A stretch of 64,000 nucleotides of DNA from positions 186,001-250,000 of the forward strand of contig JAHWDD010000010.1 of assembly GCA_023897205.1 (NCBI GenBank), in the 5' to 3' direction. Both the position numbers and the translations under genes were made by a program. The notes beneath the pieces are model-generated. The model ran no database searches. It had not been told where the DNA came from and saw only the letters and a list, made by a program, of their open reading frames with translations. This stretch comes from Exophiala sp. HKRS030 (lineage: Eukaryota; Ascomycota; Eurotiomycetes; Chaetothyriales; Herpotrichiellaceae). Each line of letters begins with the position of its first letter. The stretch's first letter is position 1. Below are positions 11,216-21,357 of this stretch, piece after piece.

Positions 11216-12742
11216 TCATGTTGTTGACAATCGCCGTTTCTTCCTCTTATGTCTCTTGACGTGTCTGCTTTCGGCCTTTTCGTTTTCGCCTTCTGAGGTT
11301 GAAAAGGGACCCTCCACGTCACGCGAATCTTGTGGCGATGAATCAAGTATCCGTGCCTGGCTCTTGAGACTCTCCACGACCTTTCCCATTTTATACATGC
11401 CGGTCGGGTCACTGTGGTCGACCAGCGGCGAGAGACGGGCCGGAAATAACCAGTCAAACACACTGTAACCCATGACCTCCTTGAAGTTGCCATACGGGCC
11501 GATGTCGAACGGGTTCCCACCAGGCAAAGTCTCCAAGATGGCAAATGTCCTTGTCTCGGGGACGGCCGTCGGGCTCGATGACACTGAGCCACCACCTGCC
11601 CGCAGTTGTTCCTCTGTCGTAGGGTTCGAATTTGGTGACCGATCTGAAACCTGTGGATGGTGGTACGCCGCCTGTGGCGCACCGGGCAACGTGTCACGAC
11701 GTGCCATCTCGCGCTCGGTCTCGCCCAACGTCGCGCCACTCTGCTCGAGTATCTCGAACTGTTCACTCGCAGGGCGAGGGTATGAGATCAACCTGAGATC
11801 GTCACGTCCGGACGCGTGGTAGCGTTCCACCACGTGCCGCGGCACATGCACGGCCAGGTACCACACCTTGGTCTTGCGGGTGAAATTCTCAATCGTGCTG
11901 CTGTTCAAAAAGGCAAATTGGAGACTGCTTCCGCACATGCCGGCGCTGAAGACGAAGAACAACGCGGCAAAAATCAGTGCCAGGACCCAGTGGACGTTGA
12001 AGAACCCCCCGGGCTGACGGGACCTCCGCTGGGCGAAAAAATAGCTCACAAAGATCAACGTGTGGAGACAGAACAGGGCCGCCCAAAAGGTGAATTGGAT
12101 GAAGAATTTGAAACTCGTCTCGGACACTATACCGCCGACCCACGGACAGAAATGGTCCATCTTGAGGACGCAACGGCCGAGTTCGCTGCAGTGGTGCGCC
12201 CGGTCGGGCTTGTAGTTGTAGCACGTCGAGCAAAACGGAGGGCGGCCGTCCCATCCGCAGACGAAGACGTCCTTGTGCCAGAAGTTCTGGGCCGCGTGGC
12301 CCGAGTCACGCTTGTGTCTGAACCTTCGAGGTGTGTAGCCTTCTTTTCCGTCAGGGTCGACCGCTTCCTCTTTGTGACTTCTCTGGCTCTCCCGGTGCGC
12401 CCGTTCTCTCTCGACAAAGTACTGCGCTCCGCGTGGGACGAGACCAGCGTTGAAAGTGATTGTCTGTATCAACCGGGCGAAACATATCAGGGTGATTAGG
12501 AGAAGGAGATAATATATGGTGAGGATGGCGACGGCCGCGCCGGTTTGTTTATGGGTGAATGATGGTGATGACGACGACCGAGTTCCGGGACGCGAGAGTA
12601 AATAGTCGACGCATATCTTCTCGGTGACGACGTAGGAGGAGTAACCGATGATGCCGAGGAGAAGAATGGGTACGATCCGAGCCGTGATGATGTTGCCTCG
12701 CTTGTTGTTCTCGCCAGGTCGCATCCCGTTGATCTTCTTCAT
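11216..12742 (-). CDS. pfa5: Palmitoyltransferase PFA5-like (DHHC family, DHFC variant)
   Basis: Integral membrane protein S-acyltransferase, 508 aa, single exon. Predicted membrane helices lie at about residues 22-39 and 68-90, with two more after the catalytic domain (about 209-232 and 245-270). The Cys-rich domain at 162-204 has CSTCYNYKPDRAHHCSELG followed by KMDHFCPWVGG. The signature tetrapeptide is DHFC instead of DHHC; I recall DHFC/DHYC variants in fungal PFA5-type proteins, and the catalytic Cys is kept. SETSFKFFIQFTFWAALF after the motif and DWLFPARLSPLVD near the C terminus also fit PFA5. The tail is strongly basic (KRHKRKKRR). It faces the NmrA-like gene tail to tail, 266 bp apart. 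Confidence 0.88.
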   Translation of the reverse strand: MKKINGMRPGENNKRGNIITARIVPILLLGIIGYSSYVVTEKICVDYLLSRPGTRSSSSPSFTHKQTGAAVAILTIYYLLLLITLICFARLIQTITFNAGLVPRGAQYFVERERAHRESQRSHKEEAVDPDGKEGYTPRRFRHKRDSGHAAQNFWHKDVFVCGWDGRPPFCSTCYNYKPDRAHHCSELGRCVLKMDHFCPWVGGIVSETSFKFFIQFTFWAALFCLHTLIFVSYFFAQRRSRQPGGFFNVHWVLALIFAALFFVFSAGMCGSSLQFAFLNSSTIENFTRKTKVWYLAVHVPRHVVERYHASGRDDLRLISYPRPASEQFEILEQSGATLGETEREMARRDTLPGAPQAAYHHPQVSDRSPNSNPTTEEQLRAGGGSVSSSPTAVPETRTFAILETLPGGNPFDIGPYGNFKEVMGYSVFDWLFPARLSPLVDHSDPTGMYKMGKVVESLKSQARILDSSPQDSRDVEGPFSTSEGENEKAESRHVKRHKRKKRRLSTT

Positions 12743-13420
12743 GGCGTGGGTGAGGTGAAGCCAGACGGCTTCATGGGGGCTAGCAGTGGATTGTAAACAT
12801 AGTGGAAGTAGAGATTCAGTCTAACAGTGACGCCGCCATGGGACAGCGAGCACACTTTTGTGCACCGAGAGGAAGTATTTAGTAGATAGTCGGCATGGGC
12901 CTGAGGTTGCGGACTTTGAAAGTTGGCATCGAGTACGCACGAGTAACTCCGTACGGGATTGGGGGGCGTCGTCATGGGGAATTCCATGAGACGAGGCTGG
13001 ACAAGGCTGTGAGCGAACTGGGGCGGACCATGTGACTACGGGGCAATAACAGACCACAGACGCAATTACGGGAAAGCATACGTTATATGTCGCGCACGTT
13101 CTGGCGTTGCATCGAATTGCTGAACATTCACACCTCTCTCCGCCTATCCTTTCGACACGAGCAAGATCATGGAACTCTGTCTACTTCCAGACACCTGCCC
13201 TTGTGAGACTTGGGTGGAAAAGCGACCATACAACTCTTTTTTTTTGTTTTGTGACCCCCTATTTGGACCGTTAAGGCAGACCGACTCGACAATCCTACAG
13301 ACCACCTCGTGCTATTGTTTTAGATCCACCCCCAAGAGATGCCTGGAGATCGCATTTCACCTTCACCCTACGGGAAAAACGGAGGTGGCTTCTCTTGAAG
13401 GGACGATCGGTCCTCTAAGA
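12743..13420. other. Intergenic 0.7 kb
   Basis: Promoter of the palmitoyltransferase and 3' region of the ABM-fold gene, both on the minus strand. It has a one-mismatch variant of the dispersed motif (AACTCCGTA, 12945). No coding exon is supported. Confidence 0.55.
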
Positions 13421-13780
13421 TCAATCCATCAGTTCTCCCCCTTCCAGGAACCCCTTCCGAAAGCGACATCCTTCACCGAGTCGCTCAAAGTAATTGATGA
13501 CGACTTCCTTCTGCCATGTCGGCCTCGACTTCTCCCACAGAGTTGCGTAGTAAGGCTTGGTGAGTTGCTTCGTCTCAAACCATTCTCTATCAGCATCCCA
13601 TATTTCAACTAGTCGAAAGTGGCTTGGGTCTTCCGGGTCCTGGAATATGTCGAAGAGAAGACATTCCGGCTCGTTGCCACATGCTTCCCATACCGGACGA
13701 TGGGCGGCCTTCCATTCTTCGATCCGGTCGAGATGGACATGGAAGTCGACAAAGAGAGTGAGTTGCTTTTTGTTGGTCAT
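13421..13780 (-). CDS. ABM-fold (antibiotic biosynthesis monooxygenase-like) small protein
   Basis: Predicted 119 aa from the Met in MTNKKQLTLFVDFHVHLD. A Met eight codons upstream (13804) is also in frame, but the family usually begins right before the first beta strand. The sequence has the ferredoxin-like ABM pattern: LTLFVDFHV strand, DRIEEWKAAHRPVWEACGNE helix, LLFDIFQDPEDPSHFRLVEIW strands with the typical Glu-x-Trp, and a final WFETKQLTKPYYATLW helix. ABM proteins are cofactor-free oxygenases or stress-related dimers acting on quinols or polyketides; some are non-catalytic. No biosynthetic neighbour suggests a substrate. Confidence 0.75.
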   Translation of the reverse strand: MTNKKQLTLFVDFHVHLDRIEEWKAAHRPVWEACGNEPECLLFDIFQDPEDPSHFRLVEIWDADREWFETKQLTKPYYATLWEKSRPTWQKEVVINYFERLGEGCRFRKGFLEGGELMD

Positions 13781-15199
13781 TATCAACCAGGTGTTTTGGC
13801 CCAACTTGTTTCATGCAGTGTCCTTGATGGAAGATCCGAGGCGTACACCCGAGGTCATCGATTTGTCTTGGTCGAGAGTCCGTGAGTGTCAAACTTCAAG
13901 AAATAGAGTCTCAGCGATGTCCGTTGATTTATGGAATTGATTCTCTCGTACCACCAGCCTCACATTTCAGAGAGAACAGCAGATGTCAACTCGAATTATC
14001 TGATGACAAATCAAAACGATCGGCGTTTCGAGATCCGGAGCGTATGGAGTTCACGTTATTGATGCCACCCACAAAACCAAGACTCGTCATAAAGGAGAGG
14101 CAGCGTACGAAGAGCGCCATGTCCCAGTACAAGAAAAACTCGAGTGTCAATATATCATTCAGTGCAAGATGCCGACCTTCTTTCTTACTGCTAATATTTA
14201 CGTCCCAGACTCATAAACGCATTTGGGTGCTGACTCTGTAAATATTGAGAACATCTTATCCCCAGGGTAGTTGGTTTCGTCCTGCCCTGCGTATCTTCAC
14301 CGAAGTCTTGAATCAGCGACACGGCATTTTGCCTCTGTGGTTTGGTCTGTGGCCGCCGTCGCTACTACCAAACGGAGATGTGATGCATCGTCCAAAGTTG
14401 GGCTACCATTTGGCTTGCATTCTGACAAGTCTGCAATATTGGGAGGTATCCGAGGCTGGGGATCCCATGCGGCCGGTCTTGATCGATACTCGTCAGGGAT
14501 GCCTGATCTTTCTTTGGTCCGGGTTTGGCAAGCCATAGCATCCATCTCCTCGCCGAAATCTGCCATATTTGCGAAAGCCATCGGTTCATTTACGAATTGT
14601 TCTTTGCTACCACTTGCGAGGGAAAGTGTCCAGCGGCCAATGAATTGACTCGACTTCCTTCCAATGAGGACATGCTACGAGATCGTATGCTACGCGCAGT
14701 CAAATAGGCCCGGCGCAGTTAATTAATGGGATCATTTCGACACGTCTCAAGCGAAATCCACACAATTTGGAATGCGAGGGTCTTCGCGCGGCCTTCACAT
14801 AGTAGGCATGCTTCTGGGGACAATCTGACATCGGAGACTCCATTTCAGCCTCACGACCAGTGCTACGCCTTACGTGTACTGCTTTCATTCGACCACGACA
14901 TTCTACGATAGACTTCTCAAGACCTTTTCCCGCTCGCTTGCGGTAAAACTCCTGCAGGCGACGAACTGATCCCATCGCTAAGCGCCACGCTACGAGACAT
15001 TTGGTGTGTGGGGGCAGAAGTTGCCCGTCTGATATGAGCATTCCAACAGCCTAATAAAGAGCACTGATGCCTTGACGCACAGCCGTGCCGCTCTGGATCA
15101 TTTCTATACCCATCTAGGAGCATTCATCTGCCATCCCTCACTTTCGAAAGGTTATCTCAACATTGGGCTAGGCATTCCCGCCTCGAGATCAGCGACGAG
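13781..15199. other. Intergenic 1.4 kb
   Basis: Divergent promoter region between the ABM gene (minus) and the PigL-like gene (plus). Several open frames of 60-125 codons overlap on both strands around 14245-14650, but none resembles a known protein or splices convincingly. Confidence 0.5.
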
Positions 15200-17055
15200 A
15201 TGGCCCTTCTTTCTGACATACAAACTGCCATCTCGGGCACAATTGCAGTTTACAAATTCATTCTAAGTTATCGCATCGCAGATAAGGAAATTCAAGACCT
15301 CAGCTCGGATGTACTAGCTCTTCTGGCTGTCCTTGATTCTCTTGCAAGTGTTTGCGAAATTACACATAACAGCACTAGCCTCGATGCTTTAAAAATTGCC
15401 TCCGATAGCTGTTTAAAGTGTCTCGATACCCTTCTGGACCAGCTCCCAGATTCAGTGAAGCAGAGAATTGGTCAAATGAAGTCGGACGCTTCGGTATTTC
15501 AGAAGATCAAATTTGCTGGATTCCAGAAAAAGGGATTGGAGGAATTTAGGAGATCGTTGCTCGAATGTAAGGCTACCTTGAATATTGCCTTAAGCAAGAC
15601 ACAATTGTGAGCAATGATCCTCATATGCCGGCCTCACTTGCTGAAATTTAAGATGAGACATGAAACTTCAAATCGACTTAAACGAATCCAGGACTCTCTG
15701 GAACTAAACAGTGCCGAAATCAGTGCCGAAATCAGAAAATCCCAAGACAACATCCGGCAGGACATCCAAAGGCTTGAAGAGACCATCAAGTTCCAAGGCG
15801 CAGAGTCGGATGTTTCGGACAAGGCCGTGCATAGGTAGGGGATCACGAAGGACATGCTGAACGTGCTAACCCGAAAGGCAGCGATAGTGACCGTACTGAC
15901 AGCGGTGCGATGAAGACCTTCCATCTCAGAAGGAGGGATAGGCTCCATGGATTTATGTCATCAACACCGGCTGTCAACGACAATTCATTGGATGGTGAAA
16001 ACCTCTCCAGGGAGGTGAAACTCCCATCGATGAAATTTGTCTGGACGGTGGACGTCCTTGTCCCGAATGGGCGACGGTCTAGAGATGTCAGCGCCGGCGT
16101 CGATCCCGATTTGAAGTTTAGTTGGACAGACAACTCTTTCGTCTTTTCGAAGTTGAAAGCTTCGGACCAGATAAAGCGGATCCAGGACGTTGAGGACGAC
16201 TCCTTCTACAAAGGGAAGAGCCAGAGCATGTTCAAGCTGCGGTATAAAAAAAACTACTACGAGCCCGAGGGCGTGGTCCGCCTTTGGATATCACGTCACA
16301 GACACTTCGACCGCGTTCCCATCGACTTCTTGGTCTTCGATTCTCTAGCACCACCTGGCGAGGTCGGGCTCGTCATCTGTTCCGACCAACTGCGGCTGAC
16401 GAGCGATGCACAGCAAAGTGGGCCGGCGACCAAGACCTCCTCCAGCTACAACTTGAACTCCCCTGGGGAGTCTGCCCAGGCTCGACCATCGAACACTAGA
16501 CGACCTTCGGGGAATCCTCGTGGCACGCCTTCTACCACGTCTGCCAGTAATCAGCATCAGCCACCAGTCGCTCAAAGCCAATCATACGCCAGAGACTCTC
16601 GAAGCGCACCCAGCACGTCGACTCGTCCTCAAAATCAACAGTCTGATGCTCAAAGGTACTCTTCTGCCGGCTCTCGAAGAGACCTTCCCACCACACCGAC
16701 TCGTACCCAAAATCAGCAGGCTGATCCTCAAAGACACCCTGCCGACTCCGCCACCTCTCGACGTAGCATTCCCACCACATCGACTCGTCCTCAAAATCGG
16801 CAGCCTGATCCTCAAAGACAACCTGACAGATTTCGAAGCAACGTCCCCAGTGCGTCGTCGACTCCAAGGCAAAACCGGCAACCGGAGAAGCAGAAACACC
16901 CTGTCAGAGGTGGATATCGAGACAACCATTCCAGCTCGTCTACCGATAGCGAGTCTCAATCGACAGACTCTGAAGAACGCTCGGATAGTCGCCGAGCGTC
17001 TCGGAGACCTTCCACCACCCATTCGCAGCGGCAAAAGGACAAACGATACAGATAG
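15200..17055 (+). CDS. PigL/STAND-type N-terminal domain protein with Gln/Ser-rich repeat tail
   Basis: Predicted 585 aa from three exons: 15200-15606, 15658-15834 and 15882-17055 (introns 51 and 47 nt, phase-consistent). Residues 1-136 look like the all-helical fungal N-terminal domain found at the front of NACHT/STAND proteins and PigL-like proteins: MALLSDIQTAISGTIAVYK, then DLSSDVLALLAVLDSLASV. A coiled coil follows (NRLKRIQDSLE, RQDIQRLEETIKFQ). The middle (about 210-370) is a compact unrecognised region rich in Trp and beta-type pattern (MKFVWTVDVLVPNG, VVRLWISRHRHFDRV). The last 200 residues are a polar tail with four degenerate 26-28-aa repeats and an Arg/Ser/Glu-rich end. There is no NACHT or NB-ARC motor. 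Function unknown. Confidence 0.75.
16619..16890 (+). repeat. Coding minisatellite, about 78-84 bp period
   Basis: Four degenerate copies of a unit starting CGACTCGTCCTCAAAATC (starts near 16619, 16697, 16781 and 16859). They encode TSTRPQNQQxDxQR-type repeats in the tail of the PigL-like protein. Spacing is in multiples of three, so frame is kept. Confidence 0.8.
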
Positions 17056-18038
17056 TGTCTTGAAGGGTTCCCTTCCTGGCGCCGGTGTGCGCGTCGATTG
17101 TCAGGCTGTAGAGCTTTGAGGAGACCAGGGAAATCGTGCGGAGCAAGATCTTTAGGTAGACTCCTGGCTCCCCTTGGGTTTGATTGATCAGACGGAAGTA
17201 ATGTATGTAATGTTGTAAAATTTGACGTATACAATGAATTATATCTACGACAACTTTATTGCTTCACGATCTTGATTTCCCACCCCTTACTGACTTCTCT
17301 GGTTCTTCATATCCGTGTCACTTGCGAATACACAGCGCCGGATTTAACTAGCCAAAGAGAGTGAAAAGTTCAATGGACCATTTAGGCAAATGCTTATTTT
17401 AAGGAAAGAATGTTTGATCATTCATATAGTAACGACAGTAGCTAAGAAGTAAGCAACCAAAAGAAATGGGTTTCGTCAAGCCACAGGGGAGCTACATGGC
17501 CCTGCCCACATCACAGAGACTTGACTGGATAATAAGCTTGACTTCTGGTCCCCAGGCTCGTGCTCAAGTGAGAACCTTCAACAATAGTGATTCGGAAGTG
17601 TTGTAGTGTGGGCCAAGTGGACCCGACTGAGATGCTCTGGCAGCAAGAGAGTGATTGACAAAGAAAGAAAACGACGGTGGTTCGTTCTGTTGGCCTGAAA
17701 AGAGAGCGTGTGAGGTTCGACTGGAACGAAGACTGCCGCAGTGCTGTTGGTCCTAAGCAATTTGGTAACGACTGGGACGTCCTGAAGAATCGTTGCGTGC
17801 CGTAATGTCGCCGACTTGCTCGTCGTGGTGGTGATGATGACGACGACGCATACCGTGGCTTCGACGAGTTAGAAATTGTGAAAAGAACGATGTCGATGGA
17901 CAGCGAAAGATAGACAAGTAACAATGACCGGACATTCTCGGTGGTAGAAATCCTGGAATGAGAGCGTTAGTGTTTTTGGCATGTTGGGAAACAACTCTGT
18001 AGTCGGAACATCCCAAATGCCACCGAGTCACTGGCTTT
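17056..18038. other. Intergenic 1.0 kb, convergent
   Basis: Lies between the 3' ends of the PigL-like gene (plus) and the Cys-rich gene (minus). A 137-codon minus-strand frame at 17511-17924 shows no recognisable domain and is probably 3' untranslated sequence. Confidence 0.5.
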
Positions 18039-18443
18039 TCAGGATCGCCTGGTGGTACAATGCTTGCACTTGGTGTGAGAGCAGTCCAGGCATCTTTGCG
18101 GACTCAAGTCTGGGTTGTTGAGGTAATCGCACTCGTGACATTTCCACCAGCCTCTCATGGATGGACGAGTTCCGAGTCTCAGTTGTTTTCTGTTTATCGA
18201 TGCCGACGTCGATGCTGATGGAGTTGGAAGACTGATTGGTTTCGGGCCAGTACTGACGGTGGACCGGATCTTTCTCAAGTGGTTGCGGTGGGACCTGCGC
18301 GACGATGTCAACATCGGTGGTATGTTGTCGTCGGTTTTGCAATCGTCACAGTAGTAATGACCACAGCCCGTGCATTGATTTGCATTGGCGAGTTTCATCG
18401 GGCCGTTCTCGCACTTGTGGCATTGCCATAGGACTGGGGCCAT
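18039..18443 (-). CDS. Small Cys-rich double zinc-ribbon protein
   Basis: Predicted 134 aa starting MAPVLWQCHKCENG; an in-frame Met seven codons upstream gives a Phe-rich extension that is less likely. Two Cys clusters flank a disordered Ser/Thr linker. The first is CHKC...CTGCGHYYCDDC, the second CHECDYLNNPDLSPQRCLDC followed by CKHC. The second resembles RanBP2/zinc-ribbon spacing (CxxC-x10-CxxC). Such proteins may bind RNA, ubiquitin or partner proteins. I know it only as a type of fungal hypothetical protein; the role is unknown. Confidence 0.7.
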   Translation of the reverse strand: MAPVLWQCHKCENGPMKLANANQCTGCGHYYCDDCKTDDNIPPMLTSSRRSHRNHLRKIRSTVSTGPKPISLPTPSASTSASINRKQLRLGTRPSMRGWWKCHECDYLNNPDLSPQRCLDCSHTKCKHCTTRRS

Positions 18444-21357
18444 TGTGGAGAGGAAAAAGAACACGTTCTTGCGAGGAATGTAATGACTGCTTTGATATTG
18501 GTGCTTGCCAACGCTCAGAGTCCACGGTGATGCTCAAGGAAACTCAACACCGACAAAGGAAGAAGGATAAGATGTGAAAGCTAAGAAAAGACTGTGTAAA
18601 TTGATCAGAGTGTTTTTGTAGAGATCGAAAATGAAATGCTGAACGATGGCATTGCTTCCTGTCGCTCATGGTATGGATTATATAGTGGAATTGATCTGTG
18701 GTACTGGAGTCCTGGCAGTCCACAAGTCCTACCTGCGTCGTCATGTCAAGCAGCCAAGTAGCTCTGAACTCACCGAAGCGAGAACAGGTCATTTTGATGC
18801 GAACAATAGGAGAAGAGACAACCCAAAAAGTACACTGCCATGATAGTGAGTGAAGCATGGTAATTTCAACACAATTGCCCCGTTTCAAGCAGGATGCAAG
18901 GTGAAATTGAAGCTGGTGCCATATGGATCACCAATGGCAGCGTTGACGTGGTCCAAATGTGCAAGGTTGTAGGGACCATTGTCTCGATGCGTACGGAAGC
19001 TCCATAAAAACTTGCCCCAGAATGATGTTGCAGCCATTGCTCTGGGGGAATACTGTGACTGCGAGTAAAAATTCCAGATCTGAGGCGAGACGAGGCTGAG
19101 TTGTTGACCAATCGATTGGCTGCAAGATGATATTCTTAGAGAGAGCCTTGCAGTAGATTTTCGGTACTGTCCACTCAGCCATGACTGAGAATGTTGATGC
19201 AGGGTGGCTGTGATTGAAGGTAACTCCGGCCAGGTGAGATCCTCTGGCTTCTGGGACGAGGCCTCAGATGCAAGGAGATTCTGTCTGCGAATAGAAGTTA
19301 GCATTCGGGTGTGAAGCTCACGTGAATATGATGCACGACATTGCTACCTCGCAGACACAGGGCTGAAAACTGCACAGCCACGAGGGCGCCCTGTGTCAGA
19401 ACTTGAGAGACATTCGTGTGCTGGTGGACTCGCAGTAAGCCTTGATGGTAATTCCAGGAATGGGCATCCACAGGCCTCAACAAAGGTGAAATACGCATGG
19501 CATTTCCTCCTGAACTTCATGCAAAATATCCGAGCGTCAGGCTGAGTCAACGTGATCCGTCAAGAGTTAGTAGTCACGCTTCACCTGACGTTGTGAAAAG
19601 TGTAGGTAGAATTCGGTACAAACACACAGTAGGACTGGGATGACATCCCTTGAACCCCATTGACATATCAACACGGTCAGGTGCCAATGAAGCTGAGAGT
19701 TGAGCAGTCAGTACTGGCCTTCATCTATAGTTAGCCATTGACACACTCAAGAGATACAACATCATCTCGCTTTGAGAGCCGAGGTTCTCAAAGCTTTGGA
19801 AGCTCTCCTTGGAACTGAGGCGGGGACCAGCATGTACCTCACACGGGTGTTCACGGCAGTTGGAATTGTGTGTGGACGCCTGTGGGGTAACGCAGTGCCC
19901 GATAGATATGAGGAAGACTTTCCTCAACCGCCATGATCCTGGAGCAGGTGATGATGCAGAGCAAAACAAGGCAAGAAGGCAACCAGGCCGGCGCCCTTCG
20001 GCGAAGATTGCAAAAATGGAATGTTCCCGCGTAGGACAGTCATTCAGACAAGCCTTGACAGACTTCAGTGTTCCAGTGACTATGTCCTTGAAGAGGCAAT
20101 GAAGTTGAACAAGACAAATGGAGCTCGGTGGGAATTAGATTGGGCAGCAGTTCTGCGATCGACAAGAACTACTATTTCTCAAACCTCATTTGGCGATGCA
20201 GAGACGGTTGGGCAGGAGAGACAAAGATACCGACCTGCAGTACAGAGGACATCTGTCGCTGTTTGCGAATGAAAAGGCAACCATTCTCTTAGTCAACTGG
20301 CTATTGTGCCCAAGGTGTTTGTGCGAGATTGTCCAGGCTGCAGCGAAGTGGGATGGCGTGTGTAGTTTGGGTATCGATCTGGCTCCACGAACTTCTTAGA
20401 ACATTTCCCGAGACATAAACATTAAGGAACGATCAACGCTGAGAAGTGCAATGTTCATACAAGTACTTATTATGGTCTGTTGCATGCCATGGTGGCGCTG
20501 GAGCGGGTTGAGTTGGGCATGATGCCCAGCGGTACAGAAGTAGAAATGAACAGATGGTTGCCCGAAGCGGGACGGATTCAGGTATTAAATGAGGGAGTCT
20601 TCGTTTACGAGGCAGCTAGGAAAGTCGGCTCCATAGAGAGGAGTATGTTGTGTTGTATGTTTTTATGTGTGTGGACTTTTTGGGTGTATGATGAGTAGGT
20701 ACGGAGTGTACGGAGTAGGTTTTCAAGTAATGCCTACCTGTAGGTACCTGAGGGCCGCTTGGTGGCCACCTAATACAATGCCTAAATTGGTGCCTCCCCC
20801 CTAATTCCTTATTAAGGGGATGACGTCGACTCATCCTCTGTAATTCATGATCCTCACAACTTCCCTATCGCGGCGCTCTCAGTCACTCAGTCACTCCCTG
20901 CCTCGCTCTTCTACTTTTGTACACTTCTCATTTGTTCGTCTTCTGAGCTGCCTATCTTTGCTACATCAGATCTCCCTACTCAGCCCTGTGCTACCGTCGA
21001 GTTCGTTGTTTCGCTGGCCACTGCAATTGTGCGCAGCCTCGTTTTCGCTGGCCTGCCGAGAACCCCCCCCCTCGCTGACAGTTTTCTGCATCGTGCCAAT
21101 CCTTCCACAGGGTACGCCATTAAAACTATTCTATTCCTCTTTTCCAACGCCCTTTGCTTCTCCCGCACTGTTCCTCAAGAGCGTCATGGTGTCTGCCCTC
21201 TTGTGCAGCGGCAGCAAACAGCCCTTTTCTATCCAGTGTTGATCCCTGACCTGACCATCGACCAGAACGCTGTCAGCCACGATTACGAAAACCTCGGCCT
21301 TTCCATGCATCGAAATATAAGCTGATCACGGAGGTGGAAGATTAGAATATAAGTACA
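18444..21357. other. Intergenic 2.9 kb
   Basis: No gene is supported. Minus-strand frames at 18885-19304 and 19298-19550 overlap in different phases without clean splice joins. The right part (20840-21357) is CT-rich and is the likely promoter/leader of the DUF8035-type gene. A TACGGAGTG/TACGGAGTA pair lies at 20700-20717. Confidence 0.5.
20709..20717 (+). repeat. TACGGAGTA motif copy 3
   Basis: Exact copy, directly preceded at 20700 by the one-mismatch copy TACGGAGTG, so two units sit nine bases apart in tandem. Confidence 0.8.

Noticed and set aside
11620..11640. tRNA-like GGTTCGAAT word
   Set aside because: It lies inside the palmitoyltransferase coding sequence and lacks a matching acceptor stem and D-arm.
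11816..12499. 227-codon plus-strand frame inside the palmitoyltransferase gene
   Set aside because: Antisense to a well-supported DHHC-family gene.
18885..19550. Minus-strand frames near 19 kb as a possible spliced gene
   Set aside because: Frames overlap in different phases without a consistent donor/acceptor set, and no motif is recognised.
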